From the NCBI GenBank assembly GCA_934663885.1, contig CAKUKW010000061.1, forward strand, positions 1 through 9,553: a stretch of DNA of 9,553 nt, written 5' to 3'. The stretch comes from an uncultured Tidjanibacter sp. (GTDB lineage: Bacteria; Bacteroidota; Bacteroidia; Bacteroidales; Rikenellaceae). The translations under genes were made by a program, and so were the position numbers. Positions 1 to 5,842 of the stretch are shown one piece after another (the stretch's first letter is position 1; every line of letters starts with the position of its first letter). The notes beneath the pieces are model-generated. The model made no database searches, was not told where the DNA came from, and worked only from the letters and a program-made list of their open reading frames with translations.

Positions 1-788
1 CACTGTTGGCAGCCCGAAAGGATCAGCACTTCATCACCATGCAGGACCTGAAGGACGCGGAGATCAAGGTCATCGCAGGTCCCGAGAAAAAGAGCCGGGT
101 GATCCCGCAGCACGAACGGGAGCTTACCGCTTATCACGAGGCGGGCCACGCTACGGTGAGCTGGGTGCTCGAACACGCCAACCCGCTCATAAAAGTTACC
201 ATAATTCCCCGGGGCAGGGCATTGGGCGCCGCCTGGTACTTACCCGAGGAGCGTCAGGTCATCACGCGCGAGCAGTTGCTCGACGAAATGGCTTCCACAC
301 TGGGAGGACGCGCGGCGGAACAGCTCGTTTTCCACACGATGGGAACCGGAGCGCTCAGCGATCTCGAAACAGCTACTAAAAGGGCTTATGCTATGGTGGC
401 TTATTACGGCATGAGCGACGAGGTTGGTAATATGAGCTATTATGATTCTTCGGGCCAGAGCGAATATTCGCTTACGAAACCGTACAGCGAGCAGACTGCC
501 AAGCTGATAGACGATGAAGTGAAAAAGATGCTCGACGATTCGTATAAACTGGCTCTGGAAACACTCCGTGCCAACGAAAAAGGATTTACCGAACTCGCCG
601 AACTGCTCCTCGAAAAGGAGGTTGTGTTCGCCGAAGACCTTGAAAGGATATTCGGTAAGCGCACTCAGGATATAAAGAAAGATCAGGAGGAGGCGCGACT
701 CCGCAAGCCGGCCGATACCGCCGATCCTGTGGAGTCAGGCCCCGAGCCGGATACCGAAATGCCGGACTGGAATACATCAGTATCTTAA
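1..788 (+). CDS. ftsH: ATP-dependent zinc metalloprotease FtsH, C-terminal part (5' end outside window)
   Basis: Membrane-anchored AAA+ protease that unfolds and degrades misfolded membrane proteins and some regulatory proteins. Only the end of the AAA lid and the peptidase domain are present; the frame is open from base 3 (CTG TTG GCA...), so the gene enters from the left and the TTG at base 6 is not a start. The zinc-protease motif HEAGH is encoded at 135-149, about 75 residues before the conserved acidic third zinc ligand, the D of ALSDLE. The segment AARKDQHFITMQDLKDA matches the conserved FtsH region before the protease domain. After the helical peptidase core the last ~35 residues form a charged, proline-containing tail ending in NTSVS, a variable region in this family. 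The downstream neighbour is cdsA, an arrangement common in Bacteroidota. Identity is very secure; the truncation is caused by the window edge. Confidence 0.97.
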   Translation, partial: LLAARKDQHFITMQDLKDAEIKVIAGPEKKSRVIPQHERELTAYHEAGHATVSWVLEHANPLIKVTIIPRGRALGAAWYLPEERQVITREQLLDEMASTLGGRAAEQLVFHTMGTGALSDLETATKRAYAMVAYYGMSDEVGNMSYYDSSGQSEYSLTKPYSEQTAKLIDDEVKKMLDDSYKLALETLRANEKGFTELAELLLEKEVVFAEDLERIFGKRTQDIKKDQEEARLRKPADTADPVESGPEPDTEMPDWNTSVS

Positions 789-804
789 ACCTATCTGATA
801 ATAA

Positions 805-837
805 GGACTACCCCGCAGGCAGCGGGTAGTCCGTTTT
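805..837 (+). terminator. Rho-independent-like terminator after ftsH
   Basis: A perfect 9-bp stem (805-813 GGACTACCC with 824-832 GGGTAGTCC) has a 10-nt loop that can add two more G-C pairs if one C is bulged. It is followed directly by G-TTTT and an AT-rich stretch. It starts 16 nt past the ftsH stop and ends 13 nt before the cdsA ATG. It probably ends or attenuates ftsH transcription; the T-run is short, so partial read-through into cdsA is possible. Confidence 0.8.
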
Positions 838-850
838 AATTATAAAGAAT

Positions 851-1672
851 ATGGGGGAGAAAGGAAGTAATTTTATGGTGCGCACCCTGACGGCTGTAAT
901 ACTAATTGCCGTCGTAGCGGCCTGCCTCATCCTCTCTTCTTACAGTTTCCTTGCAATTACGCTGGTGGTATGTGCGGGAGCGATGCACGAATTCTTAGCG
1001 CTTGCGACTCATAAAGGCGTCCGCCCGCTTAGATGGTATCCCATTATTGTCGGGCTGTTAATTATTGCCGTAACATTCCTTGTGGTTTCAGGGATAATAA
1101 GCAAAAACTGGTTTCCAGTAACTATCCCGCTTGTTTCCTCCGTTTTTGTTGCGGAGCTCTACCGTAAAAAGGAAGATCCCCTTTCGAATATCTCCGTCGC
1201 CCTCGGGGGGCTGGTATATGTGGCATTACCGCTGTGCCTGTTATGCGCGCTGGCTTTTATCGGAGGAGGCTATTCTCCCTGGCTGATACTTGCGGTCATC
1301 GGTGTAGTGGCTGTCAATGATACATTTGCATATATTACGGGCGTTCTGTTCGGGCGCCATAAACTATTCGAGCGCATTTCCCCTAAGAAGTCGTGGGAGG
1401 GGTTTTTTGGCGGCCTTGTTTTTGCAGTAGCTGCATCCGTCCTGTTTGGGCACCTTATAGGTGGAAACCTTATGTTCTGGGGAGGGCTCGGAATCGTCAT
1501 AGTCGGCGGGGCCGTATTCGGGGACTTTATAGAATCGTTGTTGAAACGTTCCGCCGGGGTCAAGGACTCGGGCAATATACTTCCGGGACACGGGGGATTC
1601 CTCGACCGTGTAGACTCGCTCTTGTTTACAGTGCCTTTGGTTTATACATATTTTAGTATCTTTGCTCTTTAG
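851..1672 (+). CDS. cdsA: Phosphatidate cytidylyltransferase (CDP-diglyceride synthase)
   Basis: Integral membrane enzyme that converts phosphatidic acid and CTP to CDP-diacylglycerol, the branch-point precursor of phosphatidylethanolamine, phosphatidylglycerol and cardiolipin. The 273-residue protein has the usual family length and about seven to eight hydrophobic spans. The diagnostic CDP-diglyceride synthase signature lies at residues 229-255, with SLLKRSAGVKDSG followed by PGHGGFLDRVD; its acidic residues bind the catalytic metals. The conserved NDTFAYITG and SPKKSWEGFFGG segments precede it. The start at 851 is preferred because family members carry a short polar lead before VRTLT. An in-frame ATG at 875, just after AAAGGAAG, is an alternative giving an 8-residue shorter protein. 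psd follows after 21 nt, so the two are probably co-transcribed and act in one pathway. Confidence 0.96.
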   Translation: MGEKGSNFMVRTLTAVILIAVVAACLILSSYSFLAITLVVCAGAMHEFLALATHKGVRPLRWYPIIVGLLIIAVTFLVVSGIISKNWFPVTIPLVSSVFVAELYRKKEDPLSNISVALGGLVYVALPLCLLCALAFIGGGYSPWLILAVIGVVAVNDTFAYITGVLFGRHKLFERISPKKSWEGFFGGLVFAVAASVLFGHLIGGNLMFWGGLGIVIVGGAVFGDFIESLLKRSAGVKDSGNILPGHGGFLDRVDSLLFTVPLVYTYFSIFAL

Positions 1673-1693
1673 GGATTTCCCTTTTTCCGAAAG

Positions 1694-2362
1694 ATGAAAA
1701 TAAATAAAGAAGGATACCGGACAATTTTGGCAGGATTGGCTGTGACCGCGGGTATAATGCTCGCCACATTTCTCATCGTGAGAATGTCGGGCAGTTCTAT
1801 GTGGCCTTTTTGGCTGGTTTCGGGGATTTTCCTGCTGCTTTTTGCGGGACTGGTCAGTTTTTTCCGCGATCCTTCCAGAGAGCATATTACGGATGACGCA
1901 CTTGTGTATTCCGCAGCCGATGGTAAGGTGGTGGTCATCGAGGAGGTTTTCGAGAGTGAGTTCCTCAATGAGAGGTGCATACAGGTATCGGTATTCATGT
2001 CGATAGCCAATGTGCATATCAATTGGTACCCTGTCGGGGGAACAGTGCTGTACCGCCGACACCATCCCGGGGAACACATGGTCGCATGGCATCCCAAATG
2101 CTCCGAAAAGAACGAGCGTATGACTACCGCCGTCGATACAGGCCGTGAAAAGATTTTGTTCCGACAGATCGCTGGAATTGCGGCCCGCCGTATAGTAAAT
2201 TATGCTGAAGAGGGTGCGAAAGTCGTTCAGAACACCAGGTGCGGCATGATAAAACTCGGGTCGCGCGTAGATATCTTTCTGCCCCTCGGAACCGAGATAC
2301 TCGTAAAACACGGCGACAGGGTGCGCGGCTCGCAGACGCCCCTGGCCCGGCTCAAAAGATAA
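1694..2362 (+). CDS. psd: Phosphatidylserine decarboxylase proenzyme (short, PSD-A type)
   Basis: Decarboxylates phosphatidylserine to phosphatidylethanolamine at the cytoplasmic membrane. The enzyme is made as a proenzyme that cuts itself; the serine of the cleavage site becomes the pyruvoyl cofactor of the small alpha chain. Here the cleavage site is LGS at residues 188-190 within GMIKLGSRVDIFLP, giving a beta chain of about 189 residues and an alpha chain of about 33. Two N-terminal membrane spans (about 10-30 and 37-56) precede the conserved FFRDPSR. Other family hallmarks are SAADGKVV, SIANVHINWYPVGG and HPGEHMVAWHPK. At 222 residues it matches the short PSD-A class rather than the ~300-residue E. 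coli type. It sits between cdsA (21 nt upstream) and an AI-2E-family gene (9 nt downstream). Phosphatidylserine synthase (pssA), often close by in this phylum, is not in the window. Confidence 0.96.
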   Translation: MKINKEGYRTILAGLAVTAGIMLATFLIVRMSGSSMWPFWLVSGIFLLLFAGLVSFFRDPSREHITDDALVYSAADGKVVVIEEVFESEFLNERCIQVSVFMSIANVHINWYPVGGTVLYRRHHPGEHMVAWHPKCSEKNERMTTAVDTGREKILFRQIAGIAARRIVNYAEEGAKVVQNTRCGMIKLGSRVDIFLPLGTEILVKHGDRVRGSQTPLARLKR

Positions 2363-2371
2363 GGGTAAATT

Positions 2372-3472
2372 ATGCAGAAAGTACCTAAATACATAATAGC
2401 GGCCGTGGCTACGATATTGGGCCTGCTGCTTGTCTGGTACTTCCGCTCCATAGTCGTTTACATAATAGTGGCAGCCGTTATAGGCATCATAGGCCGGCCG
2501 TTGGTAAGCGCCCTGACAAATGTCCACATCAAAAATTTCAAAATACCGCAGTGGCTGGCGGCCCTTATTACGCTGGCGGCTATACTCGGAATAGCGGTAG
2601 CTTTCTTCTGGCTTTTCATTCCCCTTATTTTCGGCAAGGTCAGCGAGCTGGCCAACCTCGATATACAGGGCCTGCTGGCTTCCCTCGACGGGCCTATAAA
2701 GAGTTTCGAGGAATTCCTGCACGAATACTTTGCAATAGACGTCCAGGATTTTTCCGTGAGGGGGGAGATTTCCAATTTCATAGGGGAAATATTTAATTCG
2801 GGCGCTATCGGTAATATACTTTCGTCTGTCGTATCTACCGCTGCAAACACCTTGATAGCGCTGTTTTCGATAGTCTTCATGTCGTTCTTTTTCCTGAAGG
2901 ACGACAGGCTTTTCCTGCGTATCCTGCTTGCGGTCACGCCTACAAAATACGAGGAGAACATCAAACATGCGCTGGGCTCGGCAACGAAACTCCTTTCAAG
3001 GTACCTGATAGGGATAATATGTGAATCGACGATAATGATGATACTCGTCGCCAGCGGCCTTATGATATGGGGATTTCCGGCTTCGGACGCTTTCTTTATG
3101 GGGATAATCGTCGGGGTGCTGAACGTTATTCCCTACGTGGGACCGTGGCTCGGATTCGGGATATGCCTCCTGATAGGTATCGCAATGCCTCCTGCCGGTT
3201 TTACTGCACTGAACGTATTCCTTTCCATCGGCAGCAGCGTCTTGATAGCACAGGGGATTGACAATATAATCCTGCAGCCTATAATATATTCCAACAGCGT
3301 TAAGGCCCATCCGCTCGAAATTTTTATCGTCCTTCTTATGGCAGGCCATGTGGGCGGGGTTGTAGGAATGCTACTCGCCATTCCGGCATATACGGTGCTC
3401 CGCGTTATCGCAAAGGAATTCTTCTATAATTTCAAGATCGTCCGCAAACTTACCGAAAACATGGACACTTGA
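2372..3472 (+). CDS. AI-2E/PerM-family membrane permease
   Basis: Polytopic membrane protein of the AI-2E (PerM/UPF0118) family. Members have been linked to export of autoinducer-2 or to Na+/H+ antiport, but the substrate of this one cannot be read from sequence. The 366 residues start with two spans (about 7-24 and 26-45), then a third (61-87), a soluble stretch (90-145), and a C-terminal membrane half. Family marks are VLNVIPYVGPWLG at 249-261 and IDNIILQPIIYS near 297-307, followed by PLEIFIVLLMAGHVGGVVGMLLAIPAY in the last membrane region (about 314-340). The start is 9 nt after psd, suggesting translation from the same message. Its TGA stop at 3470-3472 lies inside the outer arm of the large palindrome that follows. 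'AI-2 transporter' should be treated as a family label only. Confidence 0.9.
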   Translation: MQKVPKYIIAAVATILGLLLVWYFRSIVVYIIVAAVIGIIGRPLVSALTNVHIKNFKIPQWLAALITLAAILGIAVAFFWLFIPLIFGKVSELANLDIQGLLASLDGPIKSFEEFLHEYFAIDVQDFSVRGEISNFIGEIFNSGAIGNILSSVVSTAANTLIALFSIVFMSFFFLKDDRLFLRILLAVTPTKYEENIKHALGSATKLLSRYLIGIICESTIMMILVASGLMIWGFPASDAFFMGIIVGVLNVIPYVGPWLGFGICLLIGIAMPPAGFTALNVFLSIGSSVLIAQGIDNIILQPIIYSNSVKAHPLEIFIVLLMAGHVGGVVGMLLAIPAYTVLRVIAKEFFYNFKIVRKLTENMDT

Positions 3473-3509
3473 GCCAGCAGCAGCACGTTATTTAATCGGA
3501 TTCATTTTA

Positions 3510-3529
3510 TTCTTTCTTGTAAGAAAGAA
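3510..3529. repeat. Left-arm hairpin of the palindrome
   Basis: A perfect 9-bp inverted repeat, TTCTTTCTT–GT–AAGAAAGAA, sits in the left arm. It is the mirror counterpart of the 3672-3693 palindrome. The two stems differ at two base pairs, and both changes keep pairing (T-A to A-T and C-G to T-A), which hints that the hairpin itself is conserved. Confidence 0.75.
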
Positions 3530-3542
3530 CCAAAGAACTTTC

Positions 3543-3561
3543 GGGAGATACTTCGTATCCC
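3543..3561. repeat. Minor bulged hairpin in the left arm
   Basis: GGGAGATAC and GTATCCC can pair around a TTC loop with a two-base bulge (GGG-[AG]-ATAC). It has no clear counterpart in the right arm, so it may be incidental. Confidence 0.4.
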
Positions 3562-3574
3562 ATGGTTACTCTAA

Positions 3575-3629
3575 AAGTTACTAAGGCAGCCTGTTTGAAA
3601 TCTTTTCAAACAGGCTGCCTTAGTAACTT
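3575..3629. terminator. Perfect 26-bp stem, probable bidirectional terminator
   Basis: The arms 3575-3600 and 3604-3629 are fully complementary with a 3-nt TCT spacer, centred on GGCAGCCTG/CAGGCTGCC. The stem lies 102 nt past the AI-2E stop on the + strand and 76 nt past the rsmF-like stop on the - strand, the right place for a shared terminator of convergent genes. On the - strand the stem is followed by TTTTAGAG, a short T-run; on the + strand only by GAATAAATAAC, so a classical U-tract is weak or absent. A stem this long and exact could also extrude as a cruciform. Structure is certain; the terminator role is inferred. Confidence 0.65.
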
Positions 3630-3671
3630 GAATAAATAACAGAAAACACAGTTTCCTCTAAGAGTTTTCCT

Positions 3672-3693
3672 GTTCTATTTTGCAAAATAGAAC
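3672..3693. repeat. Right-arm perfect 22-nt palindrome
   Basis: GTTCTATTTTG and its reverse complement CAAAATAGAAC form an exact palindrome in the right arm, mirror-placed relative to the 3510-3529 hairpin (both centres lie about 44 nt from the outer end of their arm). It can form a small cruciform or RNA hairpin. Confidence 0.75.
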
Positions 3694-3705
3694 GAATAAC
3701 CAGAT

Positions 3706-5091
3706 TTAAATAACGTGCTGTTGCTGCCTCAGGATGGCCAGTTGCTTTGGATACATGTTGTTGGCCCTACCGCCTATCCGCTTTATCCAGCCCAGCGGCG
3801 CACCATCGAAGTTCACCAGGCTCATACCTTCTGCCAGCGAAACATCCCGCAGCTCCTCCCTGCGAAGGTATTTTATAGCCTCTTCAAGGCTTAGCGAAGC
3901 ATCGCTTACTTTGTTACGGTTCAGGCCGTGGAACATAGCCAGTGAATGGTCGGGTTTCAGTTTATTGCCGAACAGTTGGCCCATACAGATTCCCGAATGT
4001 ATGGCGTTGAGGTTTTCAGATACCGTTCTAATGTCGCGGAATGCAGGCTCGTAATAACAGTAGAAATTATCACCTATCCGTGAGAAATGCATTACTTCGG
4101 GCTGTTCCACCCAATTCCGGAGTTCGTTTATTTCCGCTTTGGCCCCGTCTGCAAAAATGCTTCTGCGCGGCTTCGGGTTGGCTGGCCTTCCTTTTTGCCC
4201 TGTCTTGCGTACCACGCAGGCGAAGAATCCTTCCCCGGTTATTTTATGCGGATAAAATCGAAAGCATGTTATAGTTCCCGCCTCGGTTTGCACGATATTC
4301 CACCCCGCAGGAACAGTTACGCCGGCATTCTCGCATCCGAAATTACCGGCAAGCCACGCTATATTGTCTTCGTTCTCGTAACGGTTGAATGTGCAGGTGC
4401 TGTAAATAAGTATGCCCCCCGGCCTGAGCGAATCCCATGCACCGGCCAGTATCCTGCGTTGCCGCGCTGCGCACATCTTTACGTTGTCAGGGCTCCATTC
4501 TGTCCGGGTTTCGGGATTCTTACGGAACATCCCCTCCCCCGAGCAGGGCGCATCCACCGCAACCACGTCGAACCATTCCCTGAAAGGAGCGAAATGAGAA
4601 GGGTCGTTGTTCGTTACCACCACATTTCCCAATCCCCACTTGCGCACATTGCCGGCCAGTATTCCCGCGCGCTGGCGTATAACCTCGTTGGCTACCACCA
4701 ACCCGTCGAGCCCGGCCAACGATGAATAAAGCGTGGTTTTGCCGCCGGGTGCCGCACATAGGTCGAGGATGCGGGTGCCTTCCTGCTCCCCGGTTACGGA
4801 TTTGAGAATATGCCCTACGAACATCGAGGATGCTTCCTGTACATAGTATTGCCCCGCATGAAAAAGAGGGTCGAACGTAAAGGAAGGCCGCTCGTGAAGG
4901 TAACGGCCGTGTCGGCACCAGGGCACCACGCCTTTGGCATCTATCCCCGCCACGCTTATAGGCGGCGAGTCTGTCTTATAAGGGTTCATGCGTACCGAAA
5001 CGGGAGGCTCGCCGTCCAGTGCCGCAAGCAAAGAGGAGGTTTCATTGCCAAGAACCTCCTCCGTATATTTTAAGAATTCCCCGGGAAACAC
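3706..5091 (-). CDS. rsmF: RsmF/NOL1-NOP2-sun family rRNA (cytosine-5) methyltransferase
   Basis: SAM-dependent enzyme predicted to make 5-methylcytosine in rRNA; RsmF of E. coli modifies C1407 of 16S rRNA, but the exact target here is unproven. Of 461 residues, the SAM-binding motif LDLCAAPGGKTT is at 109-120, motif IV DAPCSGEGMFRK at 180-191 (Cys183, product release) and motif VI YSTCTFN at 230-236 (Cys233, the nucleophile). The C-terminal half ends in a PUA-like RNA-binding segment (FDGAPLGWIKR...NNMYPKQLAIL). The start is GTG: no ATG lies between it and the upstream in-frame TGA, and MFPGEFLKYTEEVLG fits the family N-terminus. The last residues LRQQQHVI and the stop lie in the arm of the large palindrome and may not be ancestral. 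It is the last gene of the minus-strand run, 90 nt after the deoxynucleoside kinase gene. Confidence 0.9.
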   Translation of the reverse strand: MFPGEFLKYTEEVLGNETSSLLAALDGEPPVSVRMNPYKTDSPPISVAGIDAKGVVPWCRHGRYLHERPSFTFDPLFHAGQYYVQEASSMFVGHILKSVTGEQEGTRILDLCAAPGGKTTLYSSLAGLDGLVVANEVIRQRAGILAGNVRKWGLGNVVVTNNDPSHFAPFREWFDVVAVDAPCSGEGMFRKNPETRTEWSPDNVKMCAARQRRILAGAWDSLRPGGILIYSTCTFNRYENEDNIAWLAGNFGCENAGVTVPAGWNIVQTEAGTITCFRFYPHKITGEGFFACVVRKTGQKGRPANPKPRRSIFADGAKAEINELRNWVEQPEVMHFSRIGDNFYCYYEPAFRDIRTVSENLNAIHSGICMGQLFGNKLKPDHSLAMFHGLNRNKVSDASLSLEEAIKYLRREELRDVSLAEGMSLVNFDGAPLGWIKRIGGRANNMYPKQLAILRQQQHVI

Positions 5092-5181
5092 CTTAATTCT
5101 AATTATGGATCAGACAATTGAAATATGGGTAATAAAGGTAAAAAATAATTATTTCATTTTCATATTGCCTCATTGTCTAAT
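5092..5181 (-). promoter_or_regulatory. AT-rich spacer upstream of the rsmF-like gene with inverted repeats and a weak promoter word
   Basis: The 90-nt spacer is much richer in A+T than its surroundings. It holds a long-range imperfect inverted repeat (AGACAAT 5112-5118 with ATTGTCT 5172-5178, and AATATG 5122-5127 with CATATT 5161-5166). It also holds the palindrome AAATAATTATTT at 5143-5154, which on the - strand runs into further Ts. On the - strand TACCTTTA (5133-5140) matches the Bacteroidota -7 consensus TAnnTTTG in all but the last base, about 42 nt before the GTG start; no convincing -33 element is seen. It may be a weak terminator for the kinase gene plus a separate promoter for the methyltransferase gene. 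Confidence 0.35.
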
Positions 5182-5799
5182 TTACAAATTCTTTTTATTC
5201 TCCTCCAGGTCTTTTATGTAGGCCACGATGCCGTCCACTATTCCCGGGTTCATAACGAAGTCCTTATCGTCGATATCTAACGTCAGTACCTCGCCTTTGT
5301 AGATGTTTGCTATCCAGTTATTGTATTTGGTGTTGAGCCTTTCGAGGTAGTCGATGTCGATGGACATCTCGTAGCTCCTGCCGCGCTTGAGGATCTGGCT
5401 TACCAGGGTAGGAACGCTGGCGCGCAGGTAGATAAGCAGGTCGGGAGTGGGGACGAGGTGGGTGGCCAGGTCGTATATTTTTATGTATGTACCGAAATCG
5501 CGCGAGGACATGAGCCCCATCTGGTGGAGATTGTCGGCGAAGATATGGGCGTCCTCGTAGATCGTCCTGTCCTGTATTACATACCCCTCACGCTGCTGTA
5601 TCTCAAGAGTCTGCTTAATGCGGCTGCCCAGGAAATATATCTGGAAGTTGAACGACCAACGGTTCATGTCGTCGTAAAAATCGCTGATATACGGGTTGTT
5701 GATGTCCTCGTAGTAGGCCTTTGCCCTGAATCGTTCGGTCAGGATTTCAGTCAGGGATGTTTTGCCGCTTCCTATGTTTCCTGCTATGGCTATATACAT
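5182..5799 (-). CDS. Deoxynucleoside kinase (deoxyadenosine/deoxyguanosine kinase family)
   Basis: Cytoplasmic salvage enzyme that phosphorylates deoxynucleosides to their 5'-monophosphates using ATP. The 205-residue protein has the P-loop GNIGSGKTS at 7-15, an early acidic pair after the second strand (YYED near 29-32) where the family places its catalytic base, the DRTIYED motif at 77-83 (equivalent to the DRS/ERS signature) and the arginine-rich lid KRGRSYE at 138-144. The WSFNFQIYFLGSR helix (48-60) is typical of the bacterial dAK/dGK branch. Thymidine kinase type 2 is less likely from these motifs, but the base preference cannot be read with certainty. It lies 43 nt downstream of the GH3 gene and 90 nt upstream of the methyltransferase gene; all are on the - strand. 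The start ATG is directly followed by the P-loop strand, as expected. Confidence 0.92.
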   Translation of the reverse strand: MYIAIAGNIGSGKTSLTEILTERFRAKAYYEDINNPYISDFYDDMNRWSFNFQIYFLGSRIKQTLEIQQREGYVIQDRTIYEDAHIFADNLHQMGLMSSRDFGTYIKIYDLATHLVPTPDLLIYLRASVPTLVSQILKRGRSYEMSIDIDYLERLNTKYNNWIANIYKGEVLTLDIDDKDFVMNPGIVDGIVAYIKDLEENKKNL

Positions 5800-5817
5800 G
5801 GCGTGGGTTGTATTAAT

Positions 5818-5836
5818 GCTATCTTATAAAGATAGC
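5818..5836 (-). promoter_or_regulatory. Hairpin between the GH3 and kinase genes, overlapping a promoter-like word
   Basis: An exact 8-bp inverted repeat, GCTATCTT–ATA–AAGATAGC, occupies most of the 43-nt gap. It is not followed by a T-run in the direction of transcription (- strand), so it is a poor terminator. On the - strand its loop side reads TATCTTTA, one base off the Bacteroidota -7 consensus TAnnTTTG, about 30 nt before the kinase ATG. It could be an operator over a promoter, an RNA processing or stability hairpin, or coincidence. Confidence 0.4.
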
Positions 5837-5842
5837 TATATT

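Larger units (their letters stand above)
3468..3733. repeat. Giant imperfect palindrome between convergent genes (inverted duplication or MITE-like element)
   Basis: The intergenic space between two convergent genes is one large imperfect inverted repeat centred near 3602. The outer ends 3475-3495 and 3706-3726 are complementary at 20 of 21 positions; extended to 3468-3495 and 3706-3733 they match at 25 of 28. The innermost 26 bp are perfect (3575-3600 with 3604-3629). Arms are nearly equal (126 and 123 nt), and each carries a short hairpin about 44 nt from its outer end. Around these hairpins the arms align at about two thirds identity (22 of 33 by eye). The right outer arm encodes the last residues and stop of the rsmF-like gene; the left arm overlaps the stop of the AI-2E gene. 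No open reading frame of note, transposase or target-site duplication is visible. Origin is uncertain: local inverted duplication of the rsmF 3' end, or insertion of a palindromic mobile element. Confidence 0.8.

Noticed and set aside
6..8. TTG as the start of the first gene
   Set aside because: The frame is open further upstream and the protein begins in the middle of FtsH, so the gene simply enters from outside the window.
1364..2968. A 534-codon open frame on the - strand antisense to cdsA, psd and the permease gene
   Set aside because: It crosses three well-supported + strand genes and their junctions, its translation is rich in Tyr, Arg, His and Gln with no recognisable domain, and it is best explained as a codon-bias shadow. 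The length alone is unusual but not evidence of a gene.
2372..3472. Quorum-sensing role for the AI-2E-family gene
   Set aside because: The family name comes from one proposed function; there is no luxS or other signalling gene here and the substrate is not predictable.
3473..3705. CRISPR array or insertion sequence in the palindromic region
   Set aside because: The repeats are inverted, not evenly spaced direct repeats; there is no transposase frame, no cas gene and no visible target-site duplication.
4087..4725. A 212-codon + strand open frame inside the rsmF-like gene
   Set aside because: It is antisense to the conserved methyltransferase domain; no family features or start context support it.
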